DNA of 64,000 bases. Origin: an uncultured Eubacteriales bacterium. GTDB taxonomy: Bacteria > Bacillota > Clostridia > Monoglobales > Monoglobaceae. The notes under the pieces were generated by a model. The model was not told where the DNA came from and made no database searches. It was given only the letters and a program-made list of their open reading frames with translations. Shown in pieces: positions 35,639 through 44,210 of the stretch. The stretch spans positions 1-64,000 of the forward strand of contig UQOT01000002.1 of the NCBI GenBank assembly GCA_900542675.1. The letters are read 5' to 3'. The position numbers and the translations under genes were made by a program. Every line of letters begins with the position of its first letter. Within the stretch, counting starts at the first letter, position 1.

Positions 35639-35832
35639 AGGAATTTACACAAATCATTTATGTCCGCAGAATAATAAAAATACCGCGGGCATAGCATAAG
35701 TGTAGTATTAAAGTGTGACCTTCCGCCCTGTTTTTAAAACCGGACAATCTCCCCCGAAATTTCCAAACTCACGCGTCACTGCGCGCGGTCTGCCACCTCC
35801 GGGTTCATCGTATGTCTCTGTCACGCCTAACT

Positions 35833-35861
35833 ATTATACAGCCTATGCCCAAAAATGTCAA
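35833..35861 (-). promoter_or_regulatory. promoter of S10-spc-alpha operon
   Basis: Minus strand TTGACA (35861-35856), 17 bp, TATAAT (35838-35833). The leader to rpsJ is about 290 nt, holds no coding frame of note, and includes the attenuator at 35608-35638. Confidence 0.88.
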
Positions 35862-35937
35862 GAAAATTTTCAGTAAATATTACACAAAATTCGAGATTTA
35901 AAGCCCGAATTAATGCACATTTTTGTGTATTCTGCCA

Positions 35938-37293
35938 TTAATTTTTTAAAAGCTTTCTGTAAACGGTAAATATCATTGCGGTAAACGCCGCTGTGCCGCC
36001 TATCAGATTTGATATCGGCTCCGCCCAAAACACACCGTATACCGCAGGGGTCCACACCTTCGGCAAAATCAGAGTCAGCGGCACCACTATTATTATCTTG
36101 CGAAACAGCGAAAAGAATACCGCGTGCTTCGGCTTGTCAAGCGCGGTGAACGCCGTCTGACCCGAAAACTGCAAAGCCATAAACACAAAACCGAAAAAGT
36201 AGATATGAAGCGCTTCCTGTGCGCAGACGAGCAGTTCTGTGTTTTCGGTAAACAGCCCAATAAAGAACCGCGGAAACACGGACACGGCAATCCACGCAAG
36301 GGCGGTATACCCGATAAGTATAGCGGACATACTGCGTATACCGCTCTTTACACGGTCATTCCTGCCCGCACCATAGTTATAGCCGAGTACCGGCTGCGCT
36401 CCCTGAGAAAATCCGTTTGCCGGCAGCGAAACTATCTCGCGCACCGAATTTATAATCGTCATAGCTCCGATATAGATATCGCTGCCGTACGCCTTGAGCG
36501 TAACATTGCACGCCATCTGCACCGCCGCGTTTGTCGCCATCATTGTAAAGCCCGCCAGACCGAGCGCGAGGATTTTTCTTGTCCGCTTAAGGTTTAGACT
36601 CAGCATATTTCTAAGCTTTATCTTATACTCCGACTTGCCGAGCGTTAAAAACCAAACCGCCCACACAGCGGAAAAGAACTGTGATATAACTGTCGCGGCG
36701 GCAGCTCCTCTCACGCCCATATCGAGCACAAAAATCAGTATCGGGTCAAGCACAATATTAAGCGCCGCTCCAATTGCAATCGTCAGCATACCGATTTTAC
36801 TGTAGCCCTGCGCGTTTATTATTCCGTTTAGTCCAAGCGTAAGCATCGGGAAAATTGAGCCGAAAAGATAAACCGCAAGATATTCGTCCGCATACGGAAG
36901 TGTCGCCCCGCTTGCGCCGAGCAGCTTTAAAACAGGCGTTTTGAATATGAGTCCTAAAACCGTCACAGCCGCGCCGAATATAACGAGCAGCGACGCGGCA
37001 TTACCCAAGAGGCTCTCTGCCTCAGCCGCGTTCTTCCTGCCGCGTTCGATTGAGATAAGCGGAGCCGCACCCGCTCCGACAAGATTAGAAAAAGCCATAA
37101 CAACCGAAATGACCGGCAGGCATATACCTACGCCGGTCAGCGCATCTGTTGTCTCCGTACCGCCTATCCTGCCGATAAACATACGGTCGACAACATTATA
37201 TAGTATCGTAATAAGCTGCGCGACAGTCATAGGAACGGCAAGACGCAGTATATGCTTTAATATGCTGCCGCGCGAAAAATCATTGTTATTCAT
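35938..37293 (-). CDS. MATE-family efflux transporter
   Basis: The 451-residue protein has about twelve membrane helices in two repeats. LKHILRLAVPMTVAQLITIL and the middle YNYGAGRNDRVKSGIRSM motif are typical of the DinF/NorM-like MATE family, which exports cationic compounds with Na+ or H+. I chose the ATG at 37293; it has no clear ribosome site but lies 1 nt after the upstream stop (TAAAATG), so translation is probably coupled. Substrate unknown. It is last in a four-gene operon. Confidence 0.9.
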   Translation of the reverse strand: MNNNDFSRGSILKHILRLAVPMTVAQLITILYNVVDRMFIGRIGGTETTDALTGVGICLPVISVVMAFSNLVGAGAAPLISIERGRKNAAEAESLLGNAASLLVIFGAAVTVLGLIFKTPVLKLLGASGATLPYADEYLAVYLFGSIFPMLTLGLNGIINAQGYSKIGMLTIAIGAALNIVLDPILIFVLDMGVRGAAAATVISQFFSAVWAVWFLTLGKSEYKIKLRNMLSLNLKRTRKILALGLAGFTMMATNAAVQMACNVTLKAYGSDIYIGAMTIINSVREIVSLPANGFSQGAQPVLGYNYGAGRNDRVKSGIRSMSAILIGYTALAWIAVSVFPRFFIGLFTENTELLVCAQEALHIYFFGFVFMALQFSGQTAFTALDKPKHAVFFSLFRKIIIVVPLTLILPKVWTPAVYGVFWAEPISNLIGGTAAFTAMIFTVYRKLLKN

Positions 37294-37294
37294 T

Positions 37295-38065
37295 TTAAAT
37301 ATCGCTGAAACGCTGATGGAGCTTCGGATACACCTTTTCTTCAATAAATATATAATAATCCAAAAGCTTTTTCGTTTCGTTATAATACTTTTCTATATTG
37401 GCGTCTATGTAGTAATCGCTAGTTTCGGACTTTTTGTTTCTTATCTCCGAAATCTCCTGATTGATGCGAAGTATATTAAGCCTTGCGCCGTTATATTCAT
37501 CCCAGACCGACGAAATTTGCGGATACGAAAACGCACTTAAACACTCCGCAATCTTCTTCCTCAGCAAAATCGATAAAAAATCTGCCGTATCAAAAAACGC
37601 CTTGCACTCGCAGACAAGAGCATTTTTAAGATTATCCCTGACATACGTCTCGTTGGACGCCGCCGCACCCGACTTTGCCATATAATCGTTTGCGCATACG
37701 CGGATTACGTGCTCATACGCATCCTTTAAGCTGTTTATCGGAAGATAAAAGGTTCTCAGCTCCGAGCCGTATTCCTCTGCGAGAATATAAAGCTCCTTTG
37801 TCTTTAGATGAACATAGAAAATACGCTCCCAGTATTCATCTGCCGTCATCTCGTCTCTTCTGTACGAATTGATGCTTTCAAACAGAGCCTTGTTCGACTC
37901 GTCTATCGCGATATCCTGAGTCGTGCCCTTTCTGAATTCATCATCGTCCGGCAAAAGCGTGCGCTTGCCCTTCGGCTTTGAAGTACGTTCTGAGACCAAT
38001 ACAGCCTTAGTATTCTCCGTATCGCCGCTGTTTAATTTTTCATTATTATATGTATTATTACTCAT
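37295..38065 (-). CDS. hypothetical protein, cytoplasmic helical
   Basis: A 256-residue protein with no recognised domain. The first 50 residues are polar and low in complexity, with several lysines; the rest is mostly helical and charged, with aromatic-rich TADEYWERIFYVHLKTKEL. No signal or membrane helix. It overlaps the small membrane gene upstream by 4 nt and leads into the MATE gene, so the four products are made together. Confidence 0.65.
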   Translation of the reverse strand: MSNNTYNNEKLNSGDTENTKAVLVSERTSKPKGKRTLLPDDDEFRKGTTQDIAIDESNKALFESINSYRRDEMTADEYWERIFYVHLKTKELYILAEEYGSELRTFYLPINSLKDAYEHVIRVCANDYMAKSGAAASNETYVRDNLKNALVCECKAFFDTADFLSILLRKKIAECLSAFSYPQISSVWDEYNGARLNILRINQEISEIRNKKSETSDYYIDANIEKYYNETKKLLDYYIFIEEKVYPKLHQRFSDI

Positions 38066-38367
38066 ATCTTATTCCTGCCCTTCGGTAATCTGGTCGGCGA
38101 CGCCTTATGACGCAGACTTTCTATATCGTCCGCTGTGTAAAACATCTTCATTGCAAGCCTCGCGTCCGACGACGGTCTGTCATACAAATCCTCATCGCCC
38201 TTTATTGTTTTTTTGCTAATTCCCCGCGCCTTAAAAGGAAATTCTGCATCAATGAGCCGAACCGACTCACGCGCCTCCTTTACTTTGTAGGATATGTAAA
38301 CTATACAAAGTAATATCGAAAGCGCCGTGATAAGCAGTGCCGCGATTAAAAATGAAATCCCGTTCAT
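38062..38367 (-). CDS. small single-pass membrane protein, unknown
   Basis: The 101-residue protein has one N-terminal membrane helix (about 5-28, FLIAALLITALSILLCIVYI) and a charged cytoplasmic tail. No family recognised. It overlaps the genes on both sides by 4 nt. Confidence 0.6.
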   Translation of the reverse strand: MNGISFLIAALLITALSILLCIVYISYKVKEARESVRLIDAEFPFKARGISKKTIKGDEDLYDRPSSDARLAMKMFYTADDIESLRHKASPTRLPKGRNKI

Positions 38368-38846
38368 AACTTATCAGCTCCCTCTCTCACTCTGAAGCTG
38401 ACCGATATAAACAGCGCAAGAGCCAAAAGTATATCCGCGATAACCGCCCACGTGTTTATTCGGAAGACATTTTCACCGAATACTGTAGGGTCGCCCTCAA
38501 GCATCAAATATCCCATCATCGCCAAAAAAATACCTATAACCACAGGCACGGCGATGACATAAACAATAGCAGAGCCGCGTCTGCCGAAAAGTATCGCGAT
38601 ACCCAGCGCAATAACCGACATTGCAACAACGAGATACAAAACGTCATTATCACCCATTATCATCTGCCAATATCCCGCGTCAACCTCCATCGCCGCCTTT
38701 GTAAAAAGCGGTCTTAATATAAGCGGGAAAAACGAAAATACAGCACATACAAGCCATACGCCAAGCATTGACCAAAAACGCATCAAATCAAAATAAAGCC
38801 TGTTGCCGACTTTTCTGTGCGCAATTTCGTCCTGATAATTAATCAA
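38364..38846 (-). CDS. four-helix membrane protein, unknown
   Basis: The 160-residue protein has about four membrane helices (near 27-47, 68-88, 92-113 and 130-150). It starts with TTG at 38846, which AAGGAGG precedes by 7 nt. It is first in the operon with the 101- and 256-residue proteins and the MATE transporter. No function can be assigned; the set may form a membrane complex. Confidence 0.6.
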   Translation of the reverse strand: MINYQDEIAHRKVGNRLYFDLMRFWSMLGVWLVCAVFSFFPLILRPLFTKAAMEVDAGYWQMIMGDNDVLYLVVAMSVIALGIAILFGRRGSAIVYVIAVPVVIGIFLAMMGYLMLEGDPTVFGENVFRINTWAVIADILLALALFISVSFRVREGADKL

Positions 38847-38889
38847 TGCAACTCCTCCTTAAAATCCACACTCCCGCCATAACGTGCCC

Positions 38890-38898
38890 GGGGGGGGG
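38890..38898. repeat. G9 homopolymer in 5' untranslated region
   Basis: Nine consecutive G on the plus strand (C9 in the transcript), between the promoter at 38930-38958 and the TTG start at 38846. Such tracts slip in replication and are also frequent assembly errors. Confidence 0.8.
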
Positions 38899-38929
38899 AT
38901 GGTGCAAAACGTCAACATTCTTTGACAAT

Positions 38930-38958
38930 AATTTAACACAAAATGCCCCCAAAGTCAA
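38930..38958 (-). promoter_or_regulatory. promoter of unknown/MATE operon
   Basis: Minus strand TTGACT (38958-38953), 17 bp, TAAATT (38935-38930). Confidence 0.55.
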
Positions 38959-39002
38959 GTAAATTCGGTGTTTTGGACAAATTTCGGTTAAGGCAGAAAA
39001 TC

Positions 39003-39635
39003 CTATATGACAGGGCGCCTATGGTACGCGGTATCCCCGTCCTTTAAAAACGCTTTTGCGTTTGTGATTTCGACTATCGCCGCCTTTACACGGTCATACT
39101 CGCCGACGGGCACATAGAGCGGAATTTCGACGTTATCCTTATATACGGTCTCTCCGATAATTACCTCCATATTATGAAGCTCATTTTGAATTTTGCCGAG
39201 CAATGTATAGTCGCAGCTGACTGTAAGCTCACGGCACAGAGCCATATCCGTTATACCCGCAGCAGTCACGCCCGCCTTAGCGCTCTTTGAATACGCGTGA
39301 ACAAGTCCGCCCGTACCGAGCAGTATTCCGCCGAAATAACGAGTCACAACAACAATCAGGTTGGTAAGCCCCTCTTTTTTCAGTATATCAAGTACGGGCA
39401 TACCGGCCGTGCCCGACGGTTCGCCGTCGTCACTGTAGCGCATTATATTATTTTCTTCTATTATATAGGCATAGACGTTGTGAGCCGCGTCCCAGTATTC
39501 CTGCCGAAGCGAGTTTAAAAACTCAAGAGCCTCCTGCTCGGAAGCGACAGGTTTTACCGCTGCGATAAACCGCGAACGTTTTTCGATAATCTCCGCACTT
39601 GCCTCTCTTTCGACCGTTCGGTATAATTCCTTCAT
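39003..39635 (-). CDS. YigZ/IMPACT-family protein
   Basis: The 210-residue protein has the family blocks EKRSRFIAAVKPVASEQEAL, DAAHNVYAYI, RYSDDGEPSGTAGMPVL and RYFGGILLGTGGLVHAYSKS. Members resemble the IMPACT translation regulator and may bind nucleic acid or ribosomes; the exact role is not settled. I chose the ATG at 39635, with GGAGA upstream; a frame 24 codons longer runs into the promoter. Confidence 0.92.
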   Translation of the reverse strand: MKELYRTVEREASAEIIEKRSRFIAAVKPVASEQEALEFLNSLRQEYWDAAHNVYAYIIEENNIMRYSDDGEPSGTAGMPVLDILKKEGLTNLIVVVTRYFGGILLGTGGLVHAYSKSAKAGVTAAGITDMALCRELTVSCDYTLLGKIQNELHNMEVIIGETVYKDNVEIPLYVPVGEYDRVKAAIVEITNAKAFLKDGDTAYHRRPVI

Positions 39636-39672
39636 AATAATTTTATTCTCCGATTTCTTTTCGTATGTGAAC

Positions 39673-39701
39673 ATTATAGCATGAGGCTTAAAATTTGACA
39701 A
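39673..39701 (-). promoter_or_regulatory. promoter of yigZ-like gene
   Basis: Minus strand TTGTCA (39701-39696), 17 bp, TATAAT (39678-39673). Confidence 0.7.
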
Positions 39702-39754
39702 GAGCACAGCAAAACCGCGTTTTAAAAGATTTTGAAAATATTTTGATAAAAACC

Positions 39755-39781
39755 TTGATTTTTTGCGTGAAGTAGTATAAA
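39755..39781 (+). promoter_or_regulatory. possible promoter of walR-like gene
   Basis: Plus strand TTGATT (39755-39760), 15 bp, TATAAA (39776-39781). The spacing is short and the match weak; a long leader of about 125 nt would follow. Confidence 0.35.
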
Positions 39782-39914
39782 ATTAAAACATATGTAATAA
39801 TAATGTAATCATCTTTGCTGCCGTACAGTTGTGGATTGACCTAAAATTGGATTTTGGCTCGGCGCAATTATACATATTTTACGCGGATAATAAAATAACG
39901 GGGGTGTAAAACCT

Positions 39915-40607
39915 ATGGGTAAAAAAGTTCTTGTTGTTGATGACGAGAAAAGTATTGTTGAAATATTAACTTTGAATTTAAAGAATGAAGGATATACGGT
40001 TTGTGCGGCTTATGACGGAGAGGAAGCGGTCAGAAAGGCGGCAATTGAGCAGCCCGACCTGATTTTACTTGACGTTATGCTTCCCAATCTCGACGGATTT
40101 TCGGTCTGCAAGAAAATCCGTGAGACTTCATCGGTTCCGATTTTAATGATTACCGCGCGTGAAGAAGAGGTCGACAAGGTGCTGGGTCTTGAACTCGGCG
40201 CGGATGACTATATCACCAAACCGTTCAGCGTACGTGAGCTGCTCGCCAGAGTAAAGGCAAATATGCGCCGCAGCGATATCGTGCCGCAGACCGAAGAGGT
40301 TGAAAACGACATAGTTGAAATAGGTGAATTTACTCTCGACTGCAACCGCTATGAGCTCTATAAAAACGGCAGACTTATCGACTTGACCGTACGCGAATTT
40401 GAGCTTATTAAATTTCTGTCGGCTCAGCCGAACAAAATTTATTCACGCAAGAGCCTGCTTGAATTTGTATGGGATTACGAGTACTACGGCGATGTCAGAA
40501 CGGTTGATGTAACCGTAAGACGCGTGAGAGAAAAAATTGAGGACGACCCGTCGCAGCCGAAGCACATTATGACCAAGCGCGGTGTCGGCTATTACTTTGC
40601 AATTTAA
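39915..40607 (+). CDS. OmpR-family response regulator, WalR-like
   Basis: The 230-residue protein has a receiver domain (VLVVDDEKSIVEIL, phospho-Asp in LILLDVMLPNLDG, Lys in DDYITKPF) and a winged-helix output domain with VREFELIKFL and the C-terminal KRGVGYYF. It is closest by eye to WalR/YycF, which controls cell-wall metabolism. rlmH follows, and rlmH ends the yyc/wal locus in Bacillus. The kinase (walK) and walHIJ that should lie between are absent. A terminator separates it from rlmH. Confidence 0.9.
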   Translation: MGKKVLVVDDEKSIVEILTLNLKNEGYTVCAAYDGEEAVRKAAIEQPDLILLDVMLPNLDGFSVCKKIRETSSVPILMITAREEEVDKVLGLELGADDYITKPFSVRELLARVKANMRRSDIVPQTEEVENDIVEIGEFTLDCNRYELYKNGRLIDLTVREFELIKFLSAQPNKIYSRKSLLEFVWDYEYYGDVRTVDVTVRRVREKIEDDPSQPKHIMTKRGVGYYFAI

Positions 40608-40622
40608 TTTAAAATACAATTC

Positions 40623-40649
40623 GGGCGCCGATACAGTCAATCGGCGTCC
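40623..40649 (+). terminator. terminator after response regulator
   Basis: A 10-bp stem (GGGCGCCGAT with ATCGGCGTCC, one G-U) with a 7-nt loop, followed by TTATTTTTT. Confidence 0.75.
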
Positions 40650-40678
40650 TTATTTTTTAGAATTTAAGAGGCAAAACT

Positions 40679-41161
40679 ATGCTTAACATTACAATTATCT
40701 GTGTCGGCAAGATAAAAGAAAAATATTATTCCGCCGCAATAGACGAATATATAAAGCGAATAAGCCGATTTGCGAAAATCAGCGTCGCCGAGGTTAAGGA
40801 CGAGCCGATACCTTTGTCTCCGTCCGACGGCGAAAAGACCGCCGTGCTTTTAAAAGAAGCGGAGCGCATAAAGACGAAGCTGCCTAAAAGCGCACATATT
40901 ATCGCATTATGCGTAGAAGGCAGACAGTGTTCCTCCGAGGATTTTGCCGAAAAGCTCAGCTCGCTTGCGTCAGGCGGCATAAGCCATATTGCATTTATAA
41001 TCGGCGGCTCGCTCGGACTTGCGGATAACATCAAAATGCTTGCGGACGAAAAACTCAGTTTTTCAAAAATGACGCTCCCGCACCAGCTGATGCGCGTAGT
41101 CCTCGCCGAACAAATCTACCGCGCAATGACAATAAACAGCAACATAACATATCATAAGTAA
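40679..41161 (+). CDS. rlmH: 23S rRNA pseudouridine-1915 N3-methyltransferase
   Basis: The 160-residue SPOUT enzyme methylates pseudouridine in helix 69 of 23S rRNA. The SAM knot is seen as FIIGGSLGLADNI, with HQLMRVVLAEQIYRAMTI at the C-terminus. Length matches the family (155-160). AAGAGG precedes the ATG. Confidence 0.97.
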   Translation: MLNITIICVGKIKEKYYSAAIDEYIKRISRFAKISVAEVKDEPIPLSPSDGEKTAVLLKEAERIKTKLPKSAHIIALCVEGRQCSSEDFAEKLSSLASGGISHIAFIIGGSLGLADNIKMLADEKLSFSKMTLPHQLMRVVLAEQIYRAMTINSNITYHK

Positions 41162-41203
41162 TATTTGCACGCGGCAAAGAAAATCAATTGTCCTATGAGC
41201 GCA

Positions 41204-43852
41204 TTACGTCAATTTGGCACGGAGCGCCGTAATCTCGCTTACAATAATAACAGTCAGTGCGAGAACCGTTATCTTTATCCACATCACAATAGATAGCGGT
41301 ACGGTTCCGAAAAACACGCCGCCGAACTGCGTTATTATCACCTGAAGGCAGAAAGTTAATGCAAATACCGCAAGCATCGTCTTATTTTTGAACAGGTTTT
41401 TAATAATTCCCGCTCCGCCTATTTCGCGGCAGGCGAAAGCGTTAAATAGCTGAAATACGACAAACAGAGTAAACAGTACGGTCGGCATTTCCGCGGGCTC
41501 TGCACCGAGGAAATTAAATATACTCTCCAGCATAAATACCGCGGCGATATATATGCCGTTAACCGCAATACGCGTAAACATTCCGCGTGATACTATACCC
41601 TCGCTTCTGGGTATCGGTCTGCGCTTCATCAAATCACCGCGTATCGGCTCAAGACCGAGCGTCAGCGCGGGCGGACCGTCCATAATTATATTAATCCAAA
41701 GAAGCTGAAGCGTAGTAAACGGCGCGGCAAGCCCCGCAAGCACCGAACACAGTACAACGAGCACGGACGAGAGATTAACTGTCAATTGAAATTGAATAAA
41801 ACGGCGGAAGTTATCAAAAATTCCGCGTCCCCACTGTACCGCTTTAACTATCGTTGAGAACGAATCGTCAAGCAGCACAATATCGCTCGCCTCCTTCGAC
41901 ACTTCCGTTCCCGAAATCCCCATTGCAATTCCCACGTCCGCGTTCTTTATCGCGGGCGCGTCATTTATCCCGTCGCCCGTAACGGCAACAACACTGCCAA
42001 GCTTTTTAAGCGCGTTCACCACGCGCATCTTTATAACCGGCGTACTTCGCGCTATAACACGGATTTTCGGTATTTCGCGCAGCAGCTCATCCTCACTGAG
42101 TCCGTCAATATACGTCGCCTCAACCGCTTTGTGCTCATCGTCGATTATACCAAGCTCCTCCGCAATTGCACGCGCGGTTATCAAATTGTCGCCCGTCAGC
42201 ATCTTAATTTCTATTCCCGCCGAGCGGCAGGTTTTGGCAGCATCAAAAACTTCGGCGCGCAGAGGGTCGGTTATCGCCGCGAAGCCGTCAAATTCCATAT
42301 CACGCTCTATTTCCGCGCGGTCTCTTTCAAAGTCGCTTACACCGTCGATATCTATATGCGCAAACGCAATTATACGGCAGGCTTTTTTCTGATATTTCTC
42401 TATTTCCCGCTCTATTTCGCGGCGCAGTCGTTCGGGTATAAGACACATTGTAAGTATTTTCTCGGGGCTTCCCTTTGTGTAGACGGTCAGCCCGCTGTCC
42501 GACGCCGCTGCTGTAGTCATATTCTTCGTCTCGGACGAAAACGGGAAAGTGTGAAGAACGTTCGTCTCTCCCCTGATTTTTCTGTAATCAAAGCCCGACT
42601 TATCCGCGGCAACAAGCAGTGCGCACTCAGTTGGATTACCGATAAACCCGCCGTCTTTGTTAATATCCGCCGTACTGTTTACGCAGATATTGATAAGCAG
42701 TTCATCAGCTTTAAGCTCGTTTGGGTTAATTAAATCTCTGCCGCTTAAAAATCCCACGGCTGTCATTTTGTTCTCAGTCAGAGTTCCGGTCTTGTCGGAG
42801 CATATAACGTTAATACAGCCCGCCGTCTCACACGCCGCCATTTTCTTGACTAACGCATTGTTATGCGACATTTTTATCACATTAATCGCGAGTGAAACCG
42901 CCATAATCGTCGGCAAACCCTCGGGCACAGCCGCAACAATTAAAATTATGCTTGTGATAAACGCCTCTGACACGGTCTCAAGGCTTGCCGCTCCGCGTGA
43001 TATAAGAGTTATTATTCTAAACACAAACACAATTACCGCCGCTGCAGCGCCGAGCAGTGCGATGCGTCCGCCGAGCTTTGTCATTCTTCCCTGAAGCGGA
43101 GTTATGGATTTATCCTCGCCGCCGAGCTCACGCGCAATCTTACCGAACTCGGTCTCATCGCCGACTGCTGTGACAACAGCTCTGCCGCTGCCGCCCGTGA
43201 TAAAGCAGCCGGAATACAGCATATTGCTGCGCTCCGCAACGGGAGTTTGTTCGTCCATAAATACAGTTTCAGAGCTTTTGCTGACCGGCATACTCTCGCC
43301 TGTCAGCGCGGATTCATCCGCCGTTAACGCAATTGAGCTAATAAGCCGCGCGTCGGCGGGAATTTTATTACCCGTCTCAACGCATATTATATCACCAACA
43401 ACAAGCTCGCGCTGCGAAATGATTATATTCTCGCCGCCGCGTATAACGCGCACGCGTACATCATCCGTAATTTTGCTCAGCGCTTCAAACGCCTTTGCGC
43501 TTCTGCCTTCCATAACGACCGTAATGATAACCGACAAAAATATAGCCGCAAAAATTCCGGCACATTCCAAAAAGTCGGTGTGTCCGCCGCTGAGCCCCCG
43601 TGCTATGTTTACGCCGAGCGTAATAAACCCCGCTATAAACAGCATAATAACCATAGGTTCTGCGCAGCCCTTAAGCAGACGGCTTAAAAATGTCTCGGGC
43701 TTTTGCTGCGTAAACGCATTTTCACCGTACTTTCTGCGGCTTTCCGCAGCCCGCTCTTCGCTCAGCCCAATATCACGCTCTACGCCAAACTCCCCAAGCG
43801 TCTCCTCCGCCGATAACAAATATGGGTGAAACCCTAAATTTTTTCTGTCCAT
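41204..43852 (-). CDS. P-type cation (Ca2+/Mn2+) transporting ATPase
   Basis: The 882-residue P2-type ATPase has the phosphorylation motif DKTGTLTENKMTAVG, TGES in the actuator, KGSPEKIL in the nucleotide domain, and the hinge VTGDGINDAPAIKNADVG. About ten membrane helices frame these; helix 4 has VAAVPEGLPTIMAVSLA, as in Ca2+ ATPases, and PMR1-type members also move Mn2+. The yybP-ykoY riboswitch in its leader argues that Mn2+ export is a main task. It is the only gene of the transcript. Confidence 0.92.
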   Translation of the reverse strand: MDRKNLGFHPYLLSAEETLGEFGVERDIGLSEERAAESRRKYGENAFTQQKPETFLSRLLKGCAEPMVIMLFIAGFITLGVNIARGLSGGHTDFLECAGIFAAIFLSVIITVVMEGRSAKAFEALSKITDDVRVRVIRGGENIIISQRELVVGDIICVETGNKIPADARLISSIALTADESALTGESMPVSKSSETVFMDEQTPVAERSNMLYSGCFITGGSGRAVVTAVGDETEFGKIARELGGEDKSITPLQGRMTKLGGRIALLGAAAAVIVFVFRIITLISRGAASLETVSEAFITSIILIVAAVPEGLPTIMAVSLAINVIKMSHNNALVKKMAACETAGCINVICSDKTGTLTENKMTAVGFLSGRDLINPNELKADELLINICVNSTADINKDGGFIGNPTECALLVAADKSGFDYRKIRGETNVLHTFPFSSETKNMTTAAASDSGLTVYTKGSPEKILTMCLIPERLRREIEREIEKYQKKACRIIAFAHIDIDGVSDFERDRAEIERDMEFDGFAAITDPLRAEVFDAAKTCRSAGIEIKMLTGDNLITARAIAEELGIIDDEHKAVEATYIDGLSEDELLREIPKIRVIARSTPVIKMRVVNALKKLGSVVAVTGDGINDAPAIKNADVGIAMGISGTEVSKEASDIVLLDDSFSTIVKAVQWGRGIFDNFRRFIQFQLTVNLSSVLVVLCSVLAGLAAPFTTLQLLWINIIMDGPPALTLGLEPIRGDLMKRRPIPRSEGIVSRGMFTRIAVNGIYIAAVFMLESIFNFLGAEPAEMPTVLFTLFVVFQLFNAFACREIGGAGIIKNLFKNKTMLAVFALTFCLQVIITQFGGVFFGTVPLSIVMWIKITVLALTVIIVSEITALRAKLT

Positions 43853-43888
43853 TGTCAGACCTCCCGAAAAATTAATTTGACAATGAAA

Positions 43889-43911
43889 AAAGACCCGGAT
43901 ATTTACCCGAG
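43889..43911 (-). terminator. expression-platform terminator of Mn2+ riboswitch
   Basis: Minus strand: a 9-bp stem GGCTCGGGT/ATCCGGGTC (with G-U pairs), a 4-nt loop, then TTTTTTC. The 5' arm plus AAA (CTCGGGTAAA) can instead pair perfectly over 10 bp (one G-U) with TTTACCTGAG at the riboswitch 3' end, giving an antiterminator. Confidence 0.75.
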
Positions 43912-44080
43912 CCCAAAAATAAATAACTCAGGTAAAGCCCAAAAAGGCATTACATGAGTCTCGCCATTTAAGATAAGCCGGACCGCCGAAGCGGACAGTG
44001 ATTGACGACTTACCGCGTTTTGCGCAAAAAACAAAACGCCGTCTACTCCCCCATGAAGCAGTTTTCAATTGTTATTTAGT
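43912..44080 (-). promoter_or_regulatory. yybP-ykoY manganese riboswitch
   Basis: The minus-strand leader of the cation ATPase carries GGGGGAGTAGACGGC near the 5' side, AAGTCGTCAATCAC in the middle and GCGAGACTCATGTAATGCC, then GGGCTTTACCTGAG. These are the conserved blocks of the yybP-ykoY class, which binds Mn2+ and turns on exporters. It is followed by the terminator/antiterminator pair. The edges are approximate. Known genes under this riboswitch include P-type ATPases such as yoaB. Confidence 0.82.
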
Positions 44081-44087
44081 TATTTAT

Positions 44088-44116
44088 ATTATACACAAAA
44101 CTTCCAAATTTGTCAA
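44088..44116 (-). promoter_or_regulatory. promoter of riboswitch/ATPase transcript
   Basis: Minus strand TTGACA (44116-44111), 17 bp, TATAAT (44093-44088). Confidence 0.88.
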
Positions 44117-44123
44117 CACATAA

Positions 44124-44147
44124 AAAGGCGCCCGCCCAGGCGCCTTT
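44124..44147 (-). terminator. terminator of stalk-domain gene
   Basis: A 9-bp perfect stem AAAGGCGCC/GGCGCCTTT with a 6-nt loop, continuing TTATG on the minus strand, 64 bp past the stop of the next gene. Confidence 0.8.
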
Positions 44148-44210
44148 CGAACCGTGCTGCAACTACGTTATGCGCTGAAACATATATTCAAACCGAATAA
44201 TCACGTTCGG

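Noticed and set aside
41162..41203. Terminator between rlmH and the ATPase gene
   Set aside because: No stem with T-run is visible in this 42-bp convergent gap.
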